From Georgenia_B sunbinii (lineage in GTDB: Bacteria > Actinomycetota > Actinomycetes > Actinomycetales > Actinomycetaceae), in the NCBI RefSeq assembly GCF_036421855.1, contig NZ_JAZGOK010000016.1: a stretch of DNA of 53,421 nucleotides; one strand, given 5' to 3'. Shown here in pieces: positions 16,241 to 24,914 of this stretch. Made by a program: the position numbers and the translations under genes. Each line of letters begins with the position of its first letter. Positions within the stretch are counted from its first letter, which is position 1. Below the pieces are notes generated by a model, which saw only the letters and a list, made by a program, of their open reading frames with translations, did no database searches and was not told where the DNA came from.

Positions 16241-16774
16241 CTACGTTGCCGCGCCGGCCTGCCAGCGGTCGGCGTACTCGGTGAGCCACAGCCTCTCCCC
16301 CGGCTCCACGCCGAGAAGGGCAGCAAGCTCGGGGTCGCGGATGGGCGTCGTCTTGTCGCCCTGCTGGAAGAGGAAGGTGACGTCGAGGATGTCGTAGCGG
16401 TACTCGCCGTCGGGCAGGCGTTCTTGGAACCGCGAGCTCGACGGGCCGAACTCGCACTCGACGAACGCGAAGGTCTGCAACCGGTCCGCCTGGCGGTCCC
16501 ACGCGGCCACCGACGCGACGACGTCGGCGACGGCCTGCCCGTAGACGTCCGGGTTCTCGCGCACCACGTCGCTCACGGTGCGCCCGCTACCAGCGAGGCG
16601 CTCGATCCCGGGCCAGCTGGACGTCACCGCACGCTGGACGAACTCGTCCCAGTCCAGGTCGCCACCCACCGTGACCTCTACCCCGCCGCACGGGGCGAGG
16701 TCGTCCATCTCGCACGCGGACGCGTCGACCACCAACCGGGTGCGCCGGTCGGCCAGGGCGAAGATTCCAGACAT
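16241..16774 (-). CDS. Conserved-looking hypothetical protein
   Basis: 177-residue soluble protein with no signal peptide or membrane segment. It opens MSGIFALADRRTRLVVDAS and has typical actinobacterial codon use, so it is a real gene, but I recognise no family. Three Cys occur (ACEMDDLAPCGG and VECEFG) with no metal-site spacing that stands out. Acidic overall. It converges on the lipoprotein gene, with 64 bp between stops and no clear terminator. Confidence 0.6.
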   Translation of the reverse strand: MSGIFALADRRTRLVVDASACEMDDLAPCGGVEVTVGGDLDWDEFVQRAVTSSWPGIERLAGSGRTVSDVVRENPDVYGQAVADVVASVAAWDRQADRLQTFAFVECEFGPSSSRFQERLPDGEYRYDILDVTFLFQQGDKTTPIRDPELAALLGVEPGERLWLTEYADRWQAGAAT

Positions 16775-16819
16775 AGCCCTATTGCACGCCTCGCCGCGAG
16801 CGAGCGCAAGGCCTCGTCG

Positions 16820-16975
16820 TCACAACCCCGTCTGGTTGACGCCGTGCTCCGCCTGCTCGCGGGTGAAGCCCTCGAAGACGAGCTGGTCGATGAGACCGGA
16901 GCGCGAGAACGACGTGTAGTCCAGGATGAACACCGTCGCCCAGGTCTGCGCCGCGCTCGCCGCGGTGGTCTTCAT
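16820..16975 (-). pseudogene. Remnant of an ltp gene (C-terminal repeat only)
   Basis: A 51-codon open frame whose last 35 codons (from LDYTSFSRSGLIDQL to NQTGL) are identical to the C-terminus of the Ltp-repeat protein at 35804-36694. Upstream of LDYTSF similarity stops and an unrelated short sequence (MKTTAASAAQTWATVFI) begins. There is no ribosome site, no signal or membrane segment and only part of one repeat, so it is best read as a decayed or partial duplication. Its stop is TGA where the intact gene has TAG, because the shared block ends at that point. Confidence 0.75.
16822..16925. repeat. 104-bp exact direct repeat, copy 1
   Basis: All 104 bases match 35806-35909 in the same orientation, 18,984 bp away. 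The match begins at the ltp stop codon and ends inside the final Ltp repeat. Confidence 0.95.
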
Positions 16976-17023
16976 CGCCGTCGCGGTCTGAGGCGGGTCA
17001 GCCTCGGGCTCGGCGCCACCGCG

Positions 17024-17061
17024 GCTTCCCGCCCCGCCGGAGGACCGGCGGGGCGGGAAGC
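17024..17061 (-). terminator. Hairpin terminator after the LPSTG-anchored glycosidase
   Basis: Perfect 17-bp stem GCTTCCCGCCCCGCCGG (17024-17040) with its complement at 17045-17061 around a 4-nt loop, 24 bp past the stop codon of the glycosidase on the minus strand. It is the strongest hairpin in the window. Confidence 0.85.
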
Positions 17062-17085
17062 TCAGTGCCGTGAGGCCAGGGCTCG

Positions 17086-20000
17086 TCAGCTCACCGCCCG
17101 ACGGCGCAACATCAGCGCCCCGGCGGTGAGCAACAGGGTCGCGATCATCAGTGCCGTCAGGATCGGTGCTCCGGTCGAGGGCAGCGCCCCGTCCGGATCG
17201 GCGCCAGGAGCGGTCGCGCCCGGCCCGTCGGCGCCTGGCCTACCTGGACCGGTCGGATCGGCGCCCGGATCGACCGGGTCGATGCCAGGATCCGTCGGCT
17301 CCTCGCCCGGATCCGTCGGCTCCTCGCCCGGATCCGTCGGCTCTTCACCCGGGTCATCGACCGCCAGTACCGCCGCGAACGGCGCCACGCTGATCCGGTC
17401 GACGATCGGCGCGTGCTGCGCACGCAGGAGAATCCCCGGCCAGTTGTCCTCCGCGTAGGTCACGCCGTCGAAGTTCGGCAGCTCCTCGCTAGCGAGCATG
17501 ATGCTGTTCTCACCCGCGACGAGCTCGAGCACCACAGTCCGTTCCCAGAAGTTGTTCTCGTGGAACGTCGGCGGGAGCATCACCCGCTCACTGGCCCCGC
17601 CGTTGACCGAGATGTCTGCGTGACGGCCGAGCGGATTGGGGTTGTAGTGCGTCCCGGGCACTTGCTCGGGGTTGGAGTAGCGGAAGGTGACCGCGTGTGG
17701 CCCCTCCTCCTCGGCGTCGACCGTGAACATCAGCGTGTTCTCGTTGCCCGGATCACCGCCGACATTCGTGACGGCCTGCCCGCCCTCGGCGAGCGAGTAT
17801 TCCGCGACCTCCGCCTCGCCCGCGAGCGTGGCATCTTCGGCCTGGTACTCGGCCACCGCCAGGACGTCCTGCCCCGGCGCGACCACCAGCCTGTCGAGCA
17901 GCACGCCGCCGCCCGCACCAGAGACCGTCACTTTGTTCACACCACCGGACAGGTACACCGCCGCTTCCTGCGCCCCGGCGAGATCGAGCACCTGGCGGCC
18001 GTTGACCGTCAACGTCCCCTCGCCCGAACCTTGGACGTCGGCGGCGAGCGTCGACTCCCCTTCCTCGGCCGAATAGACCCAGAAGGTCGCCGTCTCTCCG
18101 TCGGCGAGCTCCACCGCGCCCGATCCGGACACACCGTCGGCGGCTGCCGCGACACTGGCCGCGTCGACCGACTCGACGACGGTGGTGCCGCCGTCCAGGT
18201 TGGCGAGCTCAGCCTCGTAGACGGTCGCAGCCGCCTCGGGGTTGGGCAGCGCCAGCGTGATGCGGTCGATCAGCGCGTCACCAATCGTGGCTCCGCTACC
18301 GTCCAGGCTCTGCGCGGCCAGCGAGATGGTGTGGGTGCCCTCGGTCAGCTCCACCGTGGTACCGGTGTGGTCCCACACCACCCACTTGTACCCCAGCGGG
18401 AGAAACAGCTCCTGCTCCTGCTCGCCGTCGACGGCGAGGAACACGTTGGTCGGTCCCTGCTCCTCGATCAGCTCATAGGTGTTGAGGCTGTTGGCGAAGA
18501 CCTTGAGGTCATAGCTGCCGTCCTGCGGCACGGTGACCTCGAAGTCCAGCTGCAGGTCGGAGCCGGTCCGCATCCCGCCGACGTCGTAGCCGCCGGAGGT
18601 GTAGAACTTACCGACGTCAGCAGGCGACCCCTCGGGCCCGTTGAGGTTGTAGCTGCTTCCGCTGTGCGCGGCGTCCTCCGCCTCGTAGCTGCCATCCCAC
18701 AGCGTGGGCGACGCGGACGACGACGTGCCGGAACCGGCCGGCATCACCACCAGCTCGTAGGCCGAGGCTTCCTGGAGCAGCGGCAGCTGCTCGCCGTCGA
18801 AGTCCAGGCTCAGTGCGCCGTCGACCACGGGCAGCACGAGCTCGGCCACGTGCCGTGGCTGCGGCGAGTCACCGAGCTGCCCGGTCCAGGGGATCTCCCG
18901 GACCCAGACGCGTGCCTCGTCCCCGAACAGGTCGGTGGGCAGGTCGACGATGTCGACGGGGGCGGTGCCGTCGGCGCCACCGAGGATCGCACGCAGCACG
19001 GCGTGCTCCCCGTCCAGCGCGGCCACACCCTGCAGGGTGTAGTTCTCACCCGGGAACGGCGGGGTGACGTCGACGGTGTGGCCATTGAGCGCGGCGTAGG
19101 CGTTGAACAGCCACCACTGGCCGTTGCCACGGTTGGCGCCCACGGCGGAGTCGGACAGGTTGCCGTTGATGTTCCAGAACGCGATCATCGCGTCGACCTT
19201 CGACTCCTCGATGGCCGAGATCCACTGGATCATCTGGCCGGGCACCGAGGTGTGGTAGTTGAAGGCGTACTCGTTGATGTTGATCGGCAGCTCGGTGCCC
19301 TCGTGCTCGGTGCCGGCGAAGATCTCCGCTTCCCACTCCCGGTACTTCACCACCGAGTCGCGGATGCCCTGCGGGTGGCTGAGCTCGTGCCAGGTGATGA
19401 TGTCGGGCAGCGTGCCGGCCTCGACGGCGTGCTCGAGGAAGTCGTACACCTGGTCGTACAGGATGCTGGTGTTGGGCCCGCTGATCCGGGTGTCGGGCAG
19501 CGCCTCGCGGATCATCGCGTAGGAGTGGTCCCAGGCCGCGAAGTAGTCGGTGGGGTCGTTCAACCAGCTGGTGCCGTCATAGCTCCACTGGCCGGTGCCG
19601 AACATGTTGCCCTCAGGCTCGTTGAAGGGCTCGATGACGATGTGGTCGCGGTAGGGGTCCTCGAGCTGCTGAACCATGGCGAGCTGGTCGGCCAGCACCT
19701 CCCAGTAACCGGAGAGCCGCTCCTCGGGGGTGTCCCCGGGCCACTGGTAGGGAAAGCCGCGGTACCAGTCGGTGGTGCGCACATACACGTCCCCACCGGT
19801 GGTGTCGGCCAGCTGCTGGACGACCTCGAGCGCGTCGGAGCCGGGGTGCTGCGCGCCGTCCTGGCCCTTGGTCGCCACGGTCCGCACGTTCATGCCCTCG
19901 ACGAGGTTGTCACTGGGCATCCTGTCGGCGTACAGCCCGTACAGCAGTCCGGCGGCGCCGCCGTGGATGGGTCCGGTGTCGGTGCCGGCGTCGATCCGCA

Positions 20001-21009
20001 GCTCGCCGCGGGTGACGGTCACCCGGGCGGTGATGTCGGCGCCGGCGGCCGTGCCGGTCACCTCGACGACGCCGGGGCGATCGAGCTCGCCGGGGTCCAC
20101 GTCCCGCCAGTCGACGGCGACGTCACGGTCGTAGCCGTCGGAGAAGGTCGCCTGGACGACGTCGGGCAGCTCGGGAGCGTTGCCCAGGGTGGTGCGCAGC
20201 TCGACGACATCGGAGGCCAGGCCGGTCAGGGTGGGCAGGTCATCGCCCACCAGCTCGGCCACCTGGTCGGTCGACAATGCGGAGTGGTAGATCCGGAAGT
20301 CGTCGATGTCGGCGCGCAGCAGCGGGTCGGCGTAGAAGGACCGCCCGAGGTAGCCGGCGCTCGAGGCTCCAGCAGTGAGGAGGTCGTCGGCGCTGATCGT
20401 GGTGCTGGCGGCCGCGACCTGGACGCCGTCGAGGTAGGTGATGAGCTGCTCGGCGTCGGTGTCGAGCGTGGTCGTCAGCGTCACCCACTCCTCGGCCGGC
20501 AACGCGCCGTGCCCGTTGAGCAGGTCCTCCTCGCCGCCGCCGGCCGTGGTGACGGCGGTGCGCAGGCGGCCGTCGGCGTTGGACGGGGTGGTGAACAGGT
20601 AGCTCTGGTTGTTGCTGCCCAGCGCGTAGAGCCACTGCCAGTTGCCGCCGGTGCCTGCCCACCGCAGCCGCACCGAGACCGTCAGGTCCGCGGTGTCCTC
20701 CAGCGCGCCGCGCGGCAGGGTGACGTAGCCGCCCCCGTTGCCGCCGGGCAGCTCCAGGGCGGTGCCGCCGTCGGCGGCCGGAATCTGCGCCGTGGCACCG
20801 CTGATCGTGCCGTCCAGGCCGTTGCCGGAGGAGTCAGGCACGACGGCGCCGTCGATCTCCGCCATCGTGTAGTGCAGGTCGGGCGCGGGAACTGCGGCCC
20901 CCGCGGGGAGCGACAGGCCACCGAGCAGTCCGGCGGTCAGCGCTGCCGTGGTCGTGACGGCGAGGGCCTTCGTCGGCCGTCCCCGCTCTCGTCTGGTCGT
21001 CCTCATCAT
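17086..21009 (-). CDS. Wall-anchored multidomain glycoside hydrolase (GH-A clan, GH39-like) with LamG, CBM35-like modules and LPSTG anchor
   Basis: 1307-residue surface enzyme. Layout: signal peptide 1-39; LamG/concanavalin-like domain about 45-250; bacterial Ig-like domain 255-335; catalytic TIM barrel 345-755 with acid/base Glu464 in FNEPEG and probable nucleophile Glu580 in NINEYAF; then three carbohydrate-binding beta-sandwiches starting at SYEAEDA (about 774), VYEAELA (about 930) and EYQAEDA (about 1030). A DPGEEPT-repeat linker, LPSTG, a hydrophobic helix and RRR tail follow. The barrel is related to that of the next gene upstream (shared LYG-x-x-x-[DE]-x-x-PSD opening). GH39-like enzymes include arabinoglycan-active hydrolases of bifidobacteria, which would fit the GH127 neighbour, but substrate is inferred. 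GAGGT lies 6 nt before the ATG at 21009. A terminator separates it from the upstream gene. Confidence 0.88.
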   Translation of the reverse strand: MMRTTRRERGRPTKALAVTTTAALTAGLLGGLSLPAGAAVPAPDLHYTMAEIDGAVVPDSSGNGLDGTISGATAQIPAADGGTALELPGGNGGGYVTLPRGALEDTADLTVSVRLRWAGTGGNWQWLYALGSNNQSYLFTTPSNADGRLRTAVTTAGGGEEDLLNGHGALPAEEWVTLTTTLDTDAEQLITYLDGVQVAAASTTISADDLLTAGASSAGYLGRSFYADPLLRADIDDFRIYHSALSTDQVAELVGDDLPTLTGLASDVVELRTTLGNAPELPDVVQATFSDGYDRDVAVDWRDVDPGELDRPGVVEVTGTAAGADITARVTVTRGELRIDAGTDTGPIHGGAAGLLYGLYADRMPSDNLVEGMNVRTVATKGQDGAQHPGSDALEVVQQLADTTGGDVYVRTTDWYRGFPYQWPGDTPEERLSGYWEVLADQLAMVQQLEDPYRDHIVIEPFNEPEGNMFGTGQWSYDGTSWLNDPTDYFAAWDHSYAMIREALPDTRISGPNTSILYDQVYDFLEHAVEAGTLPDIITWHELSHPQGIRDSVVKYREWEAEIFAGTEHEGTELPININEYAFNYHTSVPGQMIQWISAIEESKVDAMIAFWNINGNLSDSAVGANRGNGQWWLFNAYAALNGHTVDVTPPFPGENYTLQGVAALDGEHAVLRAILGGADGTAPVDIVDLPTDLFGDEARVWVREIPWTGQLGDSPQPRHVAELVLPVVDGALSLDFDGEQLPLLQEASAYELVVMPAGSGTSSSASPTLWDGSYEAEDAAHSGSSYNLNGPEGSPADVGKFYTSGGYDVGGMRTGSDLQLDFEVTVPQDGSYDLKVFANSLNTYELIEEQGPTNVFLAVDGEQEQELFLPLGYKWVVWDHTGTTVELTEGTHTISLAAQSLDGSGATIGDALIDRITLALPNPEAAATVYEAELANLDGGTTVVESVDAASVAAAADGVSGSGAVELADGETATFWVYSAEEGESTLAADVQGSGEGTLTVNGRQVLDLAGAQEAAVYLSGGVNKVTVSGAGGGVLLDRLVVAPGQDVLAVAEYQAEDATLAGEAEVAEYSLAEGGQAVTNVGGDPGNENTLMFTVDAEEEGPHAVTFRYSNPEQVPGTHYNPNPLGRHADISVNGGASERVMLPPTFHENNFWERTVVLELVAGENSIMLASEELPNFDGVTYAEDNWPGILLRAQHAPIVDRISVAPFAAVLAVDDPGEEPTDPGEEPTDPGEEPTDPGIDPVDPGADPTGPGRPGADGPGATAPGADPDGALPSTGAPILTALMIATLLLTAGALMLRRRAVS
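17281..17350 (-). repeat. 21-bp tandem repeat encoding a DPGEEPT linker
   Basis: Three near-identical 21-bp units code the Pro/Glu spacer between the last carbohydrate-binding module and the LPSTG anchor. This is typical wall-spanning linker sequence. Confidence 0.8.
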
Positions 21010-21051
21010 CGAGCTACCTCTCTCTCGTCGTTGCCCTCGACGGGCATGGCG

Positions 21052-21081
21052 CCACCGCAGGAGCCACTGCTCCAGCGGTGG
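21052..21081. other. Inverted repeat in the leader of the LPSTG glycosidase
   Basis: Arms CCACCGCAGGAGC (21052-21064) and GCTCCAGCGGTGG (21069-21081) pair over 12 of 13 positions around a CACT loop. It lies immediately next to the terminator of the upstream gene and 43 bp before the ATG at 21009. It may be a second stem of the terminator or a 5' UTR element. Confidence 0.5.
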
Positions 21082-21085
21082 TGAG

Positions 21086-21120
21086 GTCAGGGGCCCGCGA
21101 GACAGCCGCGGGCCCCTGAC
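21086..21120 (-). terminator. Hairpin terminator after the repeat-tailed glycosidase
   Basis: Perfect 14-bp stem GTCAGGGGCCCGCG (21086-21099) and CGCGGGCCCCTGAC (21107-21120) with a 7-nt loop, 20 bp past the stop codon on the minus strand. Confidence 0.85.
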
Positions 21121-21140
21121 GTCGGCGCGCTAAGTGGTCG

Positions 21141-24100
21141 TCATCCAGCGGCGGGCGAACCCACAGGGCGGCGGACACCGAGGGTGTCGCTGCCGTTGCC
21201 GTCCCAGTCGCCCACGTGCACCTCGTCACCCAGGTGACCGAAGGTGACCACCGTGCCCGCCTCCCCACCGCGCAGGGAGTTGTTCACGTGGTACGTCCGG
21301 CCACGCTGGACGGCGAAGGTGTCCGTGCCGTCACCGTCCCAGTCACCGGCCAGGGTCACATCGGTGGCCTTGCCGTAGGAGAAGGTCACGTCCGCATCCC
21401 CGCCACGCAGGGCGTTCTTCACGTGGTAGACCGCCCCACGGCGCACCGCGAAGGTGTCCGCTCCGTCACCGTCCCAGTCACCGACGAGCACCTGGTCGGC
21501 CTCCCGGCCGTAGCGGAACACCCAGTCGGCGTCGCCGCCACGCAGGGAGTTCCTCACGTGATACTCGTTCCCACGGCGCACCGCGAGGGTGTCGGTACCG
21601 TTGCCGTCCCAGTCACCGACGAGAACGACGTCATCGTCCCGGCCGTAGGTGAGCACCACGTCGGCCGGCCCACCGCCCTCGCTGTTCCTCACGTGATACT
21701 CGTTCCCGCGACGTACCGCGATGGTGTCGGTGCCGTCGCCATCCCAGTCACCGATGAGCACCTCGTCGGCCCACCGGCCGTACCTGAACGACAGGTCCGT
21801 CGACCCTCGCCAGGTGTTGGACAGGTGGAACTGCGCCGAACGGCGGTCGGTCCCGGGCTCCTCCGGTTCCTCGGGCTCACCCGGCTCCTCGGGCTCCCCG
21901 CCCTCGGTGGAAAAGGTGACCCTCCACTCCGCTTCGGCGTCGTCGTCGAGCACGAAGCCCTCCAGCGCACGCGCCGTGACGGTCACCGTCCCGGTCCCCG
22001 GGTACGTCCCGGCCTCCACGACCTCACCGTCCACCAGGTACTCCACGCCCTCGACTGCAGGGACCGTGAACGAGTCGTCCTCGGTGCCGTCCTCGTCGGC
22101 GAAGGTCACCGCCTCGGGCGTGACCAGGACCGGCTCCGCACTGTCGACGGGGTTCAACGTCCAGAAGCGGTCGGCGATCTCCTCATCCGTCGCGGTGGTC
22201 TCCGACGATGTCCCGCTACCGGCGGTCACGGTGCCGTCGGCGCCGTTGCCCGAGGAGTCGAGGACCACTCCGGTGCTCTCCTCCTCGTCGAAGTCGTACT
22301 GCAGGATGTCGCCCTCGGCGGGCCGGCCCTCGGCGAGCTCCGCGACGTCGGCAGCACTGAGCGCACGGGAGTAGATGGCGAAGTCGTCGATCGCCCCGTC
22401 GAAGGGCGGGTCGTTCGCGTACTGGGCTCTGCCGAGCCAGTTGCGTCCGTTGGACGCATCAAGGTCCGCCGGCGAGACGGTGATCCCGTCGTTCGTAGCC
22501 ACGGCCTCGCCGTTGATGTACATCGTCCCCGTCGTGCCCGAGACCGTCACAGTGACCAGCGACCACTCGCCGAGCGTGAGGTTCTGGCCCGGGTAGTCGA
22601 GCCGCTGCTCACCACCCGCGCCGCTCGTGGTAATGACGAAACGGGGTCCGCTGCCCGCGCTGACGGTGAAGAACATGCTCGAGCTGGAATTGAAGCCGAT
22701 GTCGAAGACGCGTGACCAGGTGCTCAGCGCGGCGGGCTTGACCCAGGTCGAGACCGACCAGTCACCGTCCAGCTCGTCCACGACACCGTCCGGCACAGTG
22801 ACGTAGGAGTCGGCGCGGCAGAAGTCGAGCGCCGTGCCGATCTTGCCGGGCTGGCGTGGGCCGTCGGCGGTACAGCTGCCCATGTGAGCCCCGTCCGTCC
22901 ACTGGACCACTGCGGCGCCGGGCTCGGTGCTCATCGCGTCGACCCCGAGGGTGAGCCCGGTGCCGTAGTTGGCCAGGCGCACGTGCCCGTTGTTGTCGGG
23001 GACGAGCTGCCACAACTGGTCCGCGGCACCGTCACCCTCCCGGAGCGCTGCCGCCACACCGTTCTCGGCGACCGCCTCCTCGATGCCGAGCGTGAGCCCA
23101 CTGGCGACGTGCACGATCGTGTACAAGCCAGAACCTGCCTCGGTCACGCGCCACGCCTGGGCGCCGTCGTCGCCGGCCTCCGCCTGCACGACGGGAGTGC
23201 CGGGCTCGGTGCTCCCGTCCCGCGCGTCGAGGGTCAGACCGCTGTGCAGGTTGTCGACGGTGTAGGTGCCGGCCAGGCTCCCCGGGTCCGCCTGGGCATC
23301 GCTGACGACGACGTGGTAGCCGTACATCGGGTTCATCACCACGGGCACCGTGATCGAGCCGTCCGCGCCCACCTCGTAGGTGGTGCTCGAGATCGTGATC
23401 GGTGCCTCGGTCGGCGTGGTGCGGCCGTAGGATGCCGTCGCCTCGAGCATCACGTTCACCTCCTCGCCGAGGTCGAGCTCGTCCAGACCGTTGACGACGA
23501 TCGACGTCGGCCCGCTGTTGCCGCCCGCGACCACGCGGACCTCGTCCTTCGCGTCGTTGACGGACGCGGCCCCGTCGAGCGGACTCTCGTTCGACGGCGG
23601 AGTCGTGGTGACCATGTCACCGCTCATGGCCGCATACCAGGTGTAGAGCCAGTAGGCGCCGTTCGGGTCCCCACCACGGTGGGTGAGCAGGTCACCAAGC
23701 GTGCCGGACTGGTTCCAGAACGCCAGCTCGGCACGGTCGACGCCGAAGCGCTCGAACTTGGCGATGTAGCCGACGAGCACCCCGGGCAGACCGACCTCCT
23801 GCGGACTGGCGTACTCCGCGATGTCGATCGGCCGGTCCTCGATACCCAGGTCATCCATGATCGCCTGGACATTCTCGATGTCGCCCTGGATCTTCGAGGA
23901 CCGAATGAGCTCATGCCACTCGAGCACGTCCGGAACCGTGTCGGTCTCGACGGCGAACTCGAGGAACTCGCGCATCCCGCTGATGTTGTCCGAGAAGCTC
24001 GGCCCCTGGATCGGCATGTCCGGCCCGATCTCCTCGCGCAGGACGTTGTAGCTCAGCTCCCACAGATCGAGGAAGTCGCCGTTCTCCTCCAGCCACGTCT

Positions 24101-24632
24101 GGTCGGACTCGTTCCACGGCGCGTACGCGACGACATTGGTGACGCCGGCTTCCTCGACGTCGGCGACGACGTCGCGAATGACGTTCTCCCACCCCTTGCG
24201 GTCCTCGGTGTCCTCCCAGCTGAACTGGTACGGCCAGCCCGGGTAGTAGTCGACGATCCGTACGACGATCCCGGCGTCGTGCCGTTCGGCGGTCCGCCAG
24301 ACGTCGAGGGTGTCCCCGGTGGGTTGCTGGCGCCCTCCCGGGGGCATCTGGACGAAGGTGTTGGGCTTGATCGGTGCAATGAGGTCGTCGGAGGGAACGC
24401 CCTCGTCGGCGATACCGTAGAGGGACCCGGTGGCGACGTGCGACACCTCCCGGAAGGGCTGGTCCGCCTCGACGACGAGCGTGCTCGCGGGATCGGGCTG
24501 CAGCTGCGCCGTCTGTGCAGCGGCGCTGCCTGACGCTCCGGCAGGCACGAGGCCGCCCAGCAGGGCGACAGCGGCACCGGCTGCTACTCCTCGCCTCCGC
24601 CGTCTCACTGGTGGGCGTGGACTGAATGACAT
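21141..24632 (-). CDS. Secreted GH-A-clan (GH39-like) glycosidase with ricin-type, LamG and 45-residue repeat modules
   Basis: 1163 residues from the ATG at 24632, which has GGAG 6 nt upstream; the in-frame ATG four codons earlier has none. Signal peptide about 1-40. Catalytic barrel about 50-350: probable acid/base Glu175 in APWNESD and nucleophile Glu273 in DIAEYAS. Greek-key C-terminal region to about 445. A ricin B-type beta-trefoil follows at about 455-580 with three repeats (HSGLTLDA, ASGLTLGI, GTGLTLGV). A LamG domain lies about 595-775, then Ig-like segments, an EPEEPG linker and a five-unit 45-residue repeat tail (951-1163) like that of the subtilase. It lacks an LPxTG anchor. It is probably the first gene of its own transcript, preceded by a copy of the LacI-type operator. 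Expected role: extracellular attack on a plant glycan. Confidence 0.88.
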   Translation of the reverse strand: MSFSPRPPVRRRRRGVAAGAAVALLGGLVPAGASGSAAAQTAQLQPDPASTLVVEADQPFREVSHVATGSLYGIADEGVPSDDLIAPIKPNTFVQMPPGGRQQPTGDTLDVWRTAERHDAGIVVRIVDYYPGWPYQFSWEDTEDRKGWENVIRDVVADVEEAGVTNVVAYAPWNESDQTWLEENGDFLDLWELSYNVLREEIGPDMPIQGPSFSDNISGMREFLEFAVETDTVPDVLEWHELIRSSKIQGDIENVQAIMDDLGIEDRPIDIAEYASPQEVGLPGVLVGYIAKFERFGVDRAELAFWNQSGTLGDLLTHRGGDPNGAYWLYTWYAAMSGDMVTTTPPSNESPLDGAASVNDAKDEVRVVAGGNSGPTSIVVNGLDELDLGEEVNVMLEATASYGRTTPTEAPITISSTTYEVGADGSITVPVVMNPMYGYHVVVSDAQADPGSLAGTYTVDNLHSGLTLDARDGSTEPGTPVVQAEAGDDGAQAWRVTEAGSGLYTIVHVASGLTLGIEEAVAENGVAAALREGDGAADQLWQLVPDNNGHVRLANYGTGLTLGVDAMSTEPGAAVVQWTDGAHMGSCTADGPRQPGKIGTALDFCRADSYVTVPDGVVDELDGDWSVSTWVKPAALSTWSRVFDIGFNSSSSMFFTVSAGSGPRFVITTSGAGGEQRLDYPGQNLTLGEWSLVTVTVSGTTGTMYINGEAVATNDGITVSPADLDASNGRNWLGRAQYANDPPFDGAIDDFAIYSRALSAADVAELAEGRPAEGDILQYDFDEEESTGVVLDSSGNGADGTVTAGSGTSSETTATDEEIADRFWTLNPVDSAEPVLVTPEAVTFADEDGTEDDSFTVPAVEGVEYLVDGEVVEAGTYPGTGTVTVTARALEGFVLDDDAEAEWRVTFSTEGGEPEEPGEPEEPEEPGTDRRSAQFHLSNTWRGSTDLSFRYGRWADEVLIGDWDGDGTDTIAVRRGNEYHVRNSEGGGPADVVLTYGRDDDVVLVGDWDGNGTDTLAVRRGNEYHVRNSLRGGDADWVFRYGREADQVLVGDWDGDGADTFAVRRGAVYHVKNALRGGDADVTFSYGKATDVTLAGDWDGDGTDTFAVQRGRTYHVNNSLRGGEAGTVVTFGHLGDEVHVGDWDGNGSDTLGVRRPVGSPAAG
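21144..21782 (-). repeat. Tandem 45-residue repeats (about 4.7 units) coding the glycosidase tail
   Basis: Same 135-bp period and same motif order as at 2210-2851: YGR opener, GDWDGDGTDT loop, VRRG turn, [VK]NSLRGGDAD closer. Sequence between the two tracts is close enough to suggest recent exchange of the module within the genome. Confidence 0.85.
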
Positions 24633-24847
24633 GTGATTCTCCATCTGACTAGGAACGCGGCGAGCTGCCGCACGAGCCTTCCCGAGTGCCGCTCACGACG
24701 GCACGCAGCGTGTCTTCTCCGGGAGGCCGTCATCGACGCTGATGTCGGGGTCACTCACGCGCGTGTGACGACCTGTCGTGGGGTACTTGTGGTCAATGCG
24801 CCGCCAGTTGCGGCGCGGCTGTCCTTGGTCGAGTAGCCCCCTTCCTG

Positions 24848-24861
24848 TCGAACCGGTTCGA
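24848..24861. promoter_or_regulatory. LacI-type operator upstream of the secreted glycosidase
   Basis: Perfect 14-bp palindrome TCGAACCGGTTCGA, 216 bp upstream of the glycosidase start. Two close relatives flank the lacI promoter at 33161 and 33226. A weak -35/-10 candidate (TTGAGC, 18 bp, CAGATT on the minus strand) ends directly at the palindrome, the same geometry as at the lacI promoter. Confidence 0.8.
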
Positions 24862-24914
24862 ATCTGACGAGAGGCCCCTGTGGGGCTCAACATGGTCAGC
24901 AGCCCGCTGCCGAG

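Noticed and set aside
17281..17350. Short tandem repeats as a possible CRISPR-like array
   Set aside because: The 21-bp units are contiguous, in frame, without spacers, and code a wall linker. No CRISPR array or cas gene was seen anywhere in the window.
17413..21084. Open frame of about 1,200 codons opposite the LPSTG glycosidase
   Set aside because: Same kind of antisense artefact; its composition mirrors the codon bias of the real gene and it has no recognisable domain.
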